Origin: an uncultured Lachnospiraceae bacterium | GTDB taxonomy: Bacteria > Bacillota > Clostridia > Lachnospirales > Lachnospiraceae | Assembly: GCA_900317915.1 (NCBI GenBank) | Contig: ONIO01000002.1 | Location: forward strand, 17,370-81,369 | Length of the DNA: 64,000 bases | Direction of reading: 5' to 3' | Shown: in pieces, positions 1-7,358 of the stretch | Position numbering within the stretch: position 1 is the first letter of the stretch | How the letters are laid out: the number at the start of each line of letters is the position of its first letter | Translations under genes and position numbers: made by a program | Notes under the pieces: generated by a model | What the model saw: only the letters and a program-made list of their open reading frames with translations | Told to the model about the DNA's origin: nothing | Database searches by the model: none

Positions 1-1179
1 GAGTATATCAATCGTGCTGAAGGAGTCATGCTTCATGTCTATAATCGCTTTCCTGTGGTCTTCGATCATGGCAATGGGATGTACCTCTATGATACGGACG
101 GGAAAAAGTATCTAGACTTTGGCTCTGGCATCGGTGTCATGGCATTGGGCTATAATGTAGCAGAATTAAATCAGACTTTAAAAAAACAGATTGATAAGTT
201 AACCCACACCAGTAATCTCTATTATCATGTGCCAATGATTGAAGCTGCAGAGAAGATTACGAAGATGTCTGGCATGGATCAGGTCTTCTTTACCAATTCT
301 GGAGCAGAGGCCATAGAGGGTGCGATTAAGGTTGCAAAAAAGTATGCCTATAAAAGGGATGGACATGCAGGTCATGAAGTGGTTGCTATGCAGCATAGCT
401 TCCATGGACGTACAGTGGGAGCATTATCTGCCACAGGAACGGATCACTATCGAGAGCCCTTTTATCCGCTCATGGGTGGTGTAAGCTTCGCAGAATTCAA
501 TGATTTTGATTCGGTGAAAAAGGCTGTGAATGAGAATACCTGTGCCATTCTCCTAGAACCTGTCCAGGGAGAGGGTGGTATCTACCCGGCAGATCCAGAG
601 TTCTTACAAGAAGTGAGAGGTCTGTGTGATGAGAAGGATATCCTATTAATTTTCGATGAGATCCAGTGCGGCATGGGCCGAACAGGAAGCCTCTTTGCCT
701 ATCAAAAGTATGGTGTGAAGCCAGATATTCTAACCTCTGCTAAGGCTTTGGGCTGCGGTGTGCCGGTGGGTGCTTTCTTAGTAACAGAGAAGGTGGCGAA
801 GAACTCCCTAGAACCAGGAGACCATGGAACGACCTATGGTGGCAATCCCCTTGTCTGTGCATCCGTATCTAAGGTATGTGATTTGATGGAGAAGTATCAG
901 ATTCCAAATCATGTAAAGGAAAAGACCCCGTACTTAGAGGCCGCCCTAGATAAACTGGTTCAGAAGAAGCCATGGCTCTTAGGTCGCCGGGGTATGGGTT
1001 ATATGCAGGGATTGATTCTAGATTCTAGTATCCCTGTTGGAAGTGTGGTGCAGAAGGCACTGGATAACGGGTTAATTATCCTGTCTGCCAGTGGGAATGT
1101 CATCCGACTCTTACCTCCACTCATTGCAGAGGAGAAGGAGATCGATGAGATGATTCGTATCTTAGATAAGATTTTATAA
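1..1179 (+). CDS. argD: Acetylornithine/succinylornithine aminotransferase-like protein, 5' end outside window
   Basis: Class III PLP-dependent aminotransferase. ArgD enzymes convert N-acetylglutamate semialdehyde to N-acetylornithine in arginine synthesis. The frame is open to the first base of the window, and the residues before the first ATG (position 28) continue the family's usual N-terminus (...VMLHVYNRFPVVF), so the gene starts upstream and 392 residues are visible. Family motifs seen are TNSGAEAIEGA, HGRTVGALSATG, LLEPVQGEGG, FDEIQCGMGRTG and the PLP-lysine region LTSAKALGCGVPVG. A related ornithine or GABA aminotransferase cannot be excluded, because the neighbours are hydrogenase genes and no other arginine gene is present. 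It ends 21 bp from the 3' end of the reversed hypA. Confidence 0.85.
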   Translation, partial: EYINRAEGVMLHVYNRFPVVFDHGNGMYLYDTDGKKYLDFGSGIGVMALGYNVAELNQTLKKQIDKLTHTSNLYYHVPMIEAAEKITKMSGMDQVFFTNSGAEAIEGAIKVAKKYAYKRDGHAGHEVVAMQHSFHGRTVGALSATGTDHYREPFYPLMGGVSFAEFNDFDSVKKAVNENTCAILLEPVQGEGGIYPADPEFLQEVRGLCDEKDILLIFDEIQCGMGRTGSLFAYQKYGVKPDILTSAKALGCGVPVGAFLVTEKVAKNSLEPGDHGTTYGGNPLVCASVSKVCDLMEKYQIPNHVKEKTPYLEAALDKLVQKKPWLLGRRGMGYMQGLILDSSIPVGSVVQKALDNGLIILSASGNVIRLLPPLIAEEKEIDEMIRILDKIL

Positions 1180-1200
1180 TAGACTTTTCGATACAGCCCT

Positions 1201-1545
1201 TTACTCCCCAATGATACGGTCTAGGCGAAATTCTCGGCCAGCGATGAAACTTGCCTTTATGCTCTGACACTTAGGACAGGCGTATTGGTTCTTCGGACTT
1301 GGCTTATATTCTTCTCCGCAGTTTAGGCACTTGGCTGTAACAGGGATAAAGTGAACAGTGAGATGGGATCCTTCTAGGAGGGTCCCTTCTGTACATTTGG
1401 GATAGTAATCTTCTAAATAATGTGGAATGAGTCCAGTGGTTTCCCCAACAGAGATCACCAGCTCATCCACTTTTTTTATGTCATTTTTCTCGCAGGCCAA
1501 TAGAGCTGTGGTCACCATGCGAGACATGTAACTTAATTCATGCAT
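1201..1545 (-). CDS. hypA: Hydrogenase nickel incorporation protein HypA
   Basis: HypA delivers nickel to the large subunit of [NiFe] hydrogenases, normally together with the GTPase HypB. The reading frame opens as far as 1659, but the family begins with the invariant Met-His-Glu, whose His2 binds nickel, and this occurs at 1545 after a GAGGG ribosome-binding site. The resulting 114 residues match the usual HypA size. The C-terminal half carries the two zinc-binding CxxC pairs (CLNCG and CPKC). It is transcribed divergently from the ech operon it should serve and convergently with the argD-like gene. Confidence 0.92.
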   Translation of the reverse strand: MHELSYMSRMVTTALLACEKNDIKKVDELVISVGETTGLIPHYLEDYYPKCTEGTLLEGSHLTVHFIPVTAKCLNCGEEYKPSPKNQYACPKCQSIKASFIAGREFRLDRIIGE

Positions 1546-1929
1546 AGTATGTCCCTCGATTCTAATCTTACTCATCCTATCACATATGGTTGTAGAAATA
1601 ATAGGGTGTGTCCCTGGAAATATTTCGTCAAATTGTATTATTTTGTTCCTTGTATACACAACTATAAAACGATGGCTTTAAAACAGGCATATTTGATGCT
1701 TAAAATAGCAAATCCCGTATATTGTAAATACAATTCTAAAATGGAATAGATGTTGCGCCACACCTTTGTATTATATGGAAATCATTTACGAAGAAGGCTG
1801 GAAAAGAAGTAGATAAAATGTGGTAATTATACAAAATTTTATTGAATCGTTTTCATTTTAGAGTTAGAATTGTTGAAGTTGTGAAAATAATAACAATAAA
1901 AAAGGAGTGTTGAAAGGAGTTGTGAGAAG
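1546..1929. other. Divergent intergenic region between hypA and echA
   Basis: About 380 bp of AT-rich DNA without a convincing gene. It must hold promoters for both directions. A candidate for the ech side is listed separately. For hypA a weaker candidate is read on the minus strand, TTGTGT at 1656-1661 and TACAAT at 1632-1637 with an 18-bp spacer. The open frame upstream of the hypA start has no family similarity that I recognise. Confidence 0.6.
1842..1870 (+). promoter_or_regulatory. Putative sigma-A type promoter of the ech-hyp operon
   Basis: TTGAAT (1842-1847) and TAGAAT (1865-1870) are separated by 17 bp. The start codon of echA lies about 60 bp downstream, after an AAGGAG ribosome-binding site. 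Assigned from hexamers only. Confidence 0.45.
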
Positions 1930-3879
1930 ATGTCTAATTTACCTATAGTACCTTTTCTCATTGTATTCCCAATGATTGTTGCTCTTTTCATGTTACTGAT
2001 TCCAGTAAATGAGAAAGCAAATCGTGTGCGGAATACAATCGCCTACTTCAGCGCCGTACTAATTATGGGGGGCGTTGCAGTTTTAATTTTTCAGTGGGGC
2101 ATGAATGGATTCCGTACCATGGATCTGTTTAAGCACACCGAGACGGTGGATCAATTAACCTTACTTGGGGAAGTTGTCTTAATGATTGTGGTTACCTTCT
2201 TAGCTTTTAAGTATCAGAGGGCCTGGATTGCAATTCTATCTATTGTACCTACCCTTGCCATCGGCTACTTAGAGCTCTATGGACCAAAGTCTAAGAGCAT
2301 TGAAGCTATGACACGAGTTCGCGTGGACCACTTATCTGTTCTGATGTGCGTAATTGTGGGCATCATCGGTTCTCTGATTATTATCTATGCTGTTGGTTAT
2401 ATGCATGGTTACCACCATTACGTACATAGCTGGGTTGAGGATCGAAGAAATTATTTCTTCATGATTCTCTTTTTGTTCCTGGGTGCTATGTTTGGTTTTG
2501 TTTTATCCGATAGTCTGACTTGGATCCAGCTGTTTTGGGAGACTACATCTGTTTGTTCCTTCCTCTTAATTGGATATACCAGAGAGGAGATTGCTATTCA
2601 GAACTCCTTCCGGGCTTTATGGATGAACCTCCTGGGAGGTTGTGCTCTGACAGCAGGTATTATCTATTTTGATTATTTGGCGAAGAGCCTGTCCTTTAGA
2701 GATCTAGTAGATTATGCTCTGCTTCATCGGGGAAGTGCAATGATTCCGGTGGCACTGATTGCATTTGCGGCTCTTACCAAGGCTGCTCAGTTACCATTCT
2801 CCACTTGGTTACTAGGAGCTATGGTTGCGCCGACACCATCCTCTGCACTGCTTCATAGTGCAACTATGGTTAAGGCTGGTATCTATGTCTTATTCCGTCT
2901 GGCACCTGCTATGAGTGGAACCACAACGGGTATGATGATTTCCTTTGCTGGCGGCTTTACCTTCTTAGCGGCATCCTTCATGGCCATTGCTCAGAGCGAT
3001 GGTAAGAAGGTCTTAGCCATGTCTACCATTTCTAACTTGGGACTGATGGTAGCCTGTGCTGGCGTAGGTACACCAGAGACCATTTGGGCTGGTGTCTTCC
3101 TTATGATCTTCCATGCAGTTAGTAAGTCCCTTCTCTTCCAGGATGTGGGAGCTACAGAGAATTCCCTTGGAACCCGTGATGTGGAAGAGATGCATGGCCT
3201 ACTGTACCGTCTGCCAATGCTGGCAATCTGCATGTTCATTGGTATCGCAGGTATGTTCCTTGCACCATTCGGTATGCTGATCAGTAAGTGGTCTGCACTT
3301 CGCGCCGCAGTAGATGAGAATAATATTATTCTCGTTCTGATGGTTGTCTTTGGCTCCGCTACCACATCCTTCTACTGGACCAAGTGGCTGGGTAAGATTA
3401 TTGCATCCACCAATGAGGGACCTGTTCGAGACATCACGAAGTTGAATGAGAAGATTTCCATTCTGATTCATACTGTCATGATGATCGCCCTCTGTGTTCT
3501 AGTGCCAGTCCTTACCACATCCTATGTACAGCCTCTCTTAGCAGAGATGTTCACTTCAAGTAAGAATGCACAGGTACTTCCAACCTCCATTCTCTACATC
3601 CTGGTTCTTTTGATTGTGTTTGTATTCTTAGCACCAGCCATCGCTTATGTTTTCTCTAAGAATATGAAGGCCAACCAGAAGCTTGCATATATGAGCGGAA
3701 TCAATACAGGTAAGAATGACGCCTTCACAGATTCCTTTGGAGAAGAGAAGAAGCTACAGCTATCGAACTTCTACTTTAAGGATGTCTTTGGCCAGAGAAA
3801 GATTATGCTGCCATGTCAGTTGGTTACCTTCACTGTCATTGTGGTAATGTTCTGCGTAATTCTAGGAGGTGCACTGTAA
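1930..3879 (+). CDS. echA: Ech hydrogenase subunit A, NuoL/MrpA-like ion-translocating membrane subunit
   Basis: A polytopic membrane protein of 649 residues in the NADH dehydrogenase subunit 5/Mrp antiporter family. The conserved core includes VDHLSVLMCVIVGIIGSL, the WIQLFWETTSVCSFLLIGY helix, and the lysine and histidine-bearing segments ALTKAAQLPFSTWL and HSATMVKAGIYV, which form the proton or sodium channel in relatives. In Ech hydrogenases this subunit pumps ions while reduced ferredoxin gives electrons to protons. It is the first gene of the order echABCDEF, all on the same strand with short gaps or overlaps. Confidence 0.9.
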   Translation: MSNLPIVPFLIVFPMIVALFMLLIPVNEKANRVRNTIAYFSAVLIMGGVAVLIFQWGMNGFRTMDLFKHTETVDQLTLLGEVVLMIVVTFLAFKYQRAWIAILSIVPTLAIGYLELYGPKSKSIEAMTRVRVDHLSVLMCVIVGIIGSLIIIYAVGYMHGYHHYVHSWVEDRRNYFFMILFLFLGAMFGFVLSDSLTWIQLFWETTSVCSFLLIGYTREEIAIQNSFRALWMNLLGGCALTAGIIYFDYLAKSLSFRDLVDYALLHRGSAMIPVALIAFAALTKAAQLPFSTWLLGAMVAPTPSSALLHSATMVKAGIYVLFRLAPAMSGTTTGMMISFAGGFTFLAASFMAIAQSDGKKVLAMSTISNLGLMVACAGVGTPETIWAGVFLMIFHAVSKSLLFQDVGATENSLGTRDVEEMHGLLYRLPMLAICMFIGIAGMFLAPFGMLISKWSALRAAVDENNIILVLMVVFGSATTSFYWTKWLGKIIASTNEGPVRDITKLNEKISILIHTVMMIALCVLVPVLTTSYVQPLLAEMFTSSKNAQVLPTSILYILVLLIVFVFLAPAIAYVFSKNMKANQKLAYMSGINTGKNDAFTDSFGEEKKLQLSNFYFKDVFGQRKIMLPCQLVTFTVIVVMFCVILGGAL

Positions 3880-3880
3880 G

Positions 3881-4747
3881 ATGGTTGAGAGAATTATTCT
3901 GATCCTTTGTTATATCCTTCTAGCGCCTTTTTTAGGTGGTATCTTAGAGGGATTTGATCGTAAGATTTCTGCACGTATGCAGGGACGAATTGGACCTCCA
4001 ATTCGACAGCCCTTTTATGATTTGATTAAGCTTTTTAAGAAGCAGTACATTGTGGTCAATCATTCGGTTCACTTTTTGCTATTAAGCTATTCTGCATTAA
4101 TGATTCTGACAGGAAGTATGTTCTTCGGCGGAGCAGACTTACTCCTTTGCTTTTTCGTACTGTCCACAGCAGCGACCTTCCTATACTTTGCAGCTGTGAT
4201 TACCAATTCTCCATACTCCACCATTGGAGCCCAGAGAGAACTGGTACAGATGATGTCCTATGAGCCAGCCGTACTGCTGACAGCCGTAGGCTTCTACTTA
4301 GCAACAGGTTCCTTCAATGTGGCAGACATCATCCAGTCGGACTACAGCTTAATTGTGAAGATGCCAGGCTTTTTCGTAGCCTTTGTTTTCATTATGACCA
4401 TTAAGATGCGAAAGTCTCCATTTGATACTGCAGCATCCCATCATCCACACCAGGAGCTGGTGAAGGGTATCACCACAGAGATGGGTGGTAAGAACTTAGG
4501 TATCTTCAATGTGACCGAGTGGTATGAGAATGTCTTCCTCTTTGGAGTGGTTGCTCTCTTTATCCTGAATAAGAATCCATGGAGCTATCTGGCTTGTGCT
4601 TTGGTGATTCTCTTTGTTTACTTCATAGAGATTCTCATTGATAACAGTTGTGCCCGTGTGAAGTATCATTTGATGCTGAAGATGACCTGGATGGTTACCC
4701 TGTTTTCCGCAGGGGTGAATCTCTTAATTCTGATGCTGATTCGATAA
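3881..4747 (+). CDS. echB: Ech hydrogenase subunit B, NuoH-like membrane subunit
   Basis: A 288-residue membrane protein of the NuoH/HycD family, which anchors the hydrogenase module to the membrane and lies at the entry of the ion path. Recognisable family segments are GGILEGFDRKISARMQGRIGPP and the stretch around RKSPFDTAASHHPHQELVKG. ATG at 3881 is preferred over the in-frame ATG at 3869 because the GGAGG ribosome-binding site (3864-3872) lies about nine bases before 3881 and would overlap the earlier codon. It follows echA by one base. Confidence 0.9.
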   Translation: MVERIILILCYILLAPFLGGILEGFDRKISARMQGRIGPPIRQPFYDLIKLFKKQYIVVNHSVHFLLLSYSALMILTGSMFFGGADLLLCFFVLSTAATFLYFAAVITNSPYSTIGAQRELVQMMSYEPAVLLTAVGFYLATGSFNVADIIQSDYSLIVKMPGFFVAFVFIMTIKMRKSPFDTAASHHPHQELVKGITTEMGGKNLGIFNVTEWYENVFLFGVVALFILNKNPWSYLACALVILFVYFIEILIDNSCARVKYHLMLKMTWMVTLFSAGVNLLILMLIR

Positions 4748-4781
4748 ATGTAAACCCTGTTCTAGAACCCGGTCTACATTT
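4746..4781. repeat. 36-bp imperfect palindrome with two copies of the GGTYTACATTT motif
   Basis: AAATGTAAACC (4746-4756) and GGTCTACATTT (4771-4781) flank a perfect 10-bp palindrome GTTCTAGAAC. Fifteen of 18 positions are self-complementary. It starts within the echB stop codon and fills most of the echB-echC gap. No T-run follows, so it is not a classical terminator. It could be an mRNA stability hairpin, an operator or a small dispersed repeat. Confidence 0.6.
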
Positions 4782-4815
4782 ACATGTGGGAGTCTCGTAA
4801 TAATGGGAGGAAAAA

Positions 4816-5298
4816 ATGGCAAATGTTAAAAAATCTCCATGGCTGATTCACTATGATGGATCTAGCTGTAATGGATGTGATATCGAAGTCCTGGCGTGTA
4901 TGACACCTGTCTATGATGCAGAGCGCCTAGGCGTAGAGAATACCGGCGATCCTATGCAGGCGGATATCCTCTTAATCACTGGTGGAATTAATTCTCAGGC
5001 AGTTCCTGTAGTAAAGCAGATCTATGACCAGATGCCTCGCCCTAAGGTGGTTGTAGCAGTAGGTGTCTGCGCATGTACAGGTGGAATCTTCAAGGAATGC
5101 TATAACGTACTAGGTGGAGCTGATGTGGTGGTTCCTGTGGATATCTATGTTCCAGGATGCGCTGCTCGTCCACAGTCTATTATTGATGGTATTATCCAGG
5201 CTAGAGACCTGTTCCAGAAGCGTTCCAAAGAGCATGATGCTCTAGTGAAGGCTGGTAAGACCTATGATGAGTATAAGGAGGAGGAAGCCAATGGCTGA
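4816..5298 (+). CDS. echC: Ech hydrogenase subunit C, small electron-transfer subunit
   Basis: A 160-residue protein of the NuoB/[NiFe] hydrogenase small-subunit family, which binds the proximal [4Fe-4S] cluster that passes electrons to the nickel-iron site. Cluster ligands seen are Cys18 and Cys21 in SCNGCD, the cysteines of GVCACTGG and the cysteine of VPGCAARP. There is no twin-arginine signal, consistent with a cytoplasm-facing group 4 enzyme. A GGAGG ribosome-binding site precedes the ATG, and the 3' end overlaps echD by eight bases. Confidence 0.92.
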   Translation: MANVKKSPWLIHYDGSSCNGCDIEVLACMTPVYDAERLGVENTGDPMQADILLITGGINSQAVPVVKQIYDQMPRPKVVVAVGVCACTGGIFKECYNVLGGADVVVPVDIYVPGCAARPQSIIDGIIQARDLFQKRSKEHDALVKAGKTYDEYKEEEANG

Positions 5299-5734
5299 AG
5301 TGATTTGCCCAGAGAATAAGATGCTTGAAATAAGCCTAGACCAATTCCTTATGGAAGTCATGCGTAAGAAGCAAGCTGGTCTCCGCTTGGATCAGGCCTG
5401 TGCTGCCTATGCAGATGGGAAGTATGAACTGTCCTATAGCTTCTCAGATGATGATGCGTATCAGTTTGAGAATCTCCGTGTGGTGGTTGGACTAAAGGAA
5501 GAGGTTCCATCCATTTCTCATATCTATCCTGCTGCAAGCTTCTATGAAAATGAGATGCGTGAACTCTTTGGCGTGCAGATTGAGATGATTGGAATCGATT
5601 ATAAGGACCATCTCTATCGCATGGAAGAGGTGATGCCTATGCTTCCAACAGCTGGTAAGAAGCTGTTAGAGGAGATGGAGACTGAAGTAAAAAGTGAGGA
5701 TACTGGAGTAGAGGTAGACGGAGGTGAACAGTAA
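5291..5734 (+). CDS. echD: Ech hydrogenase subunit D, NuoC-like
   Basis: A 147-residue protein of the 30-kDa complex I subunit/NuoC family, shown by the segment around HIYPAASFYENEMRELFG, which matches the conserved family signature. It is a structural peripheral-arm subunit in Ech enzymes. The frame is open from 5264, but ATG 5291 directly follows an AGGAGGAGG ribosome-binding site and gives the normal length. It overlaps echC upstream, and its stop codon shares one base with the echE start (TAATG), indicating translational coupling. Confidence 0.88.
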   Translation: MAEVICPENKMLEISLDQFLMEVMRKKQAGLRLDQACAAYADGKYELSYSFSDDDAYQFENLRVVVGLKEEVPSISHIYPAASFYENEMRELFGVQIEMIGIDYKDHLYRMEEVMPMLPTAGKKLLEEMETEVKSEDTGVEVDGGEQ

Positions 5735-6813
5735 TGGGTAAGAGAAGTGTTGTTCCTTTCGGGCCACAGCATCCAGTTCTGCCAGAACCAGTGCATCTGG
5801 ATCTTGTAATCGAGGATGAGAAGGTAATTGAAGCAATTCCAAATATTGGATTTATACATAGAGGTCTGGAAGGACTTACAGAGAAGCGTGATTTTAAACA
5901 GATGACCTATGTCATTGAGCGTACATGTGGTATCTGTTCTTTTGGTCACGGTATGGGCTATGTAGAGACCTTAGAGAAGATGATGAATGTTGAAGTGCCA
6001 AGCCGTGCAAAGTACTTACGTACCATCTGGGCAGAGATGGCCCGTATCCATAGCCATCTTCTGTGGCTGGGTCTGATGGCAGATGCATTTGGCTTCGAGT
6101 CCCTCTTTTATCAGGCATGGCGCGTTCGAGAGCGTGTACTGGACCTGCAGGAGATGACCACAGGTGGTCGTATTATCTTCTCCGTAAATCAGCTAGGTGG
6201 AGTCCTTCGTGATATAGATTCTGAACAGGAGAAGGTGATTCTCGATACGCTAAAGGATGTTCAAAAGGATATTAAGACCATTGCTGATTCATTCCTTATG
6301 GATTACTCCGTAGAGAGTCGTCTGAAGGGAGTTGGTATCCTGACCAAGGAACAGGCGCATGACTTAGGATGCTGCGGACCATTTGCCCGTGCATCCGGAC
6401 TGAACTATGACATGCGTAAGTTAGGATATGAAGCCTATGGAGAGCTAGACTTTGAGCCAATTATCTCACGAGAGGGTGACTCCTTTGCTCGCTGTGAGTG
6501 CCGTATCAATGAGCTCTATCAGTCCATTGATTTAATCCGACAGGCATTTAGTAAGATGCCATCTGGTGATATCGCAGTTTCAGTAAAGGGGAATCCAACA
6601 GGAGAGTACTTTAACAGAATTGAGCAGCCAAGAGGCGAGGCCATCTATTATATTAAGGCCAATGGTAGTAAGAAACTGGATCGATTCCGTCTCCGCACAC
6701 CGACCTTTGCCAACCTGGCAGGTCTCTGCGAGATGCTGAAGAATTGTGAATATAGTGATGTAGGTGTATTGGCTCTTACCATTGATCCATGCATCTCATG
6801 TACCGAGCGATAA
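5734..6813 (+). CDS. echE: Ech hydrogenase subunit E, [NiFe] catalytic large subunit
   Basis: A 359-residue large subunit of the NuoD/[NiFe] hydrogenase family. The four nickel ligands are present: Cys65 and Cys68 in RTCGICSFGH, and Cys353 and Cys356 in DPCISC near the C-terminus. This distinguishes a hydrogenase from complex I NuoD, which has lost these cysteines. The protein stops three residues after Cys356, so there is no C-terminal peptide for a maturation endopeptidase to remove, as I recall for some other Ech and CooH-type subunits. It is the site of H2 formation or uptake. Confidence 0.94.
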   Translation: MGKRSVVPFGPQHPVLPEPVHLDLVIEDEKVIEAIPNIGFIHRGLEGLTEKRDFKQMTYVIERTCGICSFGHGMGYVETLEKMMNVEVPSRAKYLRTIWAEMARIHSHLLWLGLMADAFGFESLFYQAWRVRERVLDLQEMTTGGRIIFSVNQLGGVLRDIDSEQEKVILDTLKDVQKDIKTIADSFLMDYSVESRLKGVGILTKEQAHDLGCCGPFARASGLNYDMRKLGYEAYGELDFEPIISREGDSFARCECRINELYQSIDLIRQAFSKMPSGDIAVSVKGNPTGEYFNRIEQPRGEAIYYIKANGSKKLDRFRLRTPTFANLAGLCEMLKNCEYSDVGVLALTIDPCISCTER

Positions 6814-6826
6814 GGGGGAGAAGCAG

Positions 6827-7279
6827 ATGGCAATTATGAAGTTTGCACCGACCATGTTAAAGCAGCTCTTTCAGAAGCCGGTGACTACCAAGTATCCAAT
6901 GGAGCCAATCCAGTATCCAGAGGGCTCTAGAGGCCATGTTGTTGTAGAAATACAGGCATGTGTCTCCTGCAGTCTCTGTGCCATGAGCTGTCCTTGTGGA
7001 GCAATTCAGGTGGATCGTAAAGAGAAGACCTGGACCATTAATCGATTTGATTGTGTCCAGTGTGGCTACTGCGTAACGGTATGTCCTCCCAAGGCCTTAT
7101 CCATTGTACCTGGGTATCAGACTCCAGGAGAGGAGAAGTATTCTGTTACAGAACAACACATTATGACAGAGGAAGAGAAGCAGAAGGCACTTGAGGCAGA
7201 GGCGAAGAAGCAGGCCGCCATCAAGGCTGCCATGGAGAAGAAAAAAGCTGCTGAGGCAGCAGCCAAAGAGACAAAGTAA
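6827..7279 (+). CDS. echF: Ech hydrogenase subunit F, two-[4Fe-4S] ferredoxin-like subunit
   Basis: A 150-residue polyferredoxin with two CxxCxxCxxxC motifs, Cys45/48/51/55 and Cys76/79/82/86, which accepts electrons from soluble ferredoxin. The C-terminal 40 or so residues are rich in Glu, Lys and Ala (runs such as KKQAAIKAAMEKKKAAEAAA) and probably form a charged helix or coiled coil; the family does not usually need this. ATG 6827 is chosen over an upstream in-frame ATG at 6764, which lies inside echE, because GGGGAG precedes it. Last ech gene, 13 bp after echE. Confidence 0.92.
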   Translation: MAIMKFAPTMLKQLFQKPVTTKYPMEPIQYPEGSRGHVVVEIQACVSCSLCAMSCPCGAIQVDRKEKTWTINRFDCVQCGYCVTVCPPKALSIVPGYQTPGEEKYSVTEQHIMTEEEKQKALEAEAKKQAAIKAAMEKKKAAEAAAKETK

Positions 7280-7358
7280 GTGTTAAGAATTGAGTCCCTA
7301 GGAGAGGGATGCTTCGGCGTCAATCCAATCCTGGGGATTTTTGATAGCAGGGATGTAC

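Noticed and set aside
1546..1659. N-terminal extension of hypA
   Set aside because: The HypA family starts at Met-His-Glu because His2 binds nickel; the extension has no family similarity and a ribosome-binding site precedes the inner ATG.
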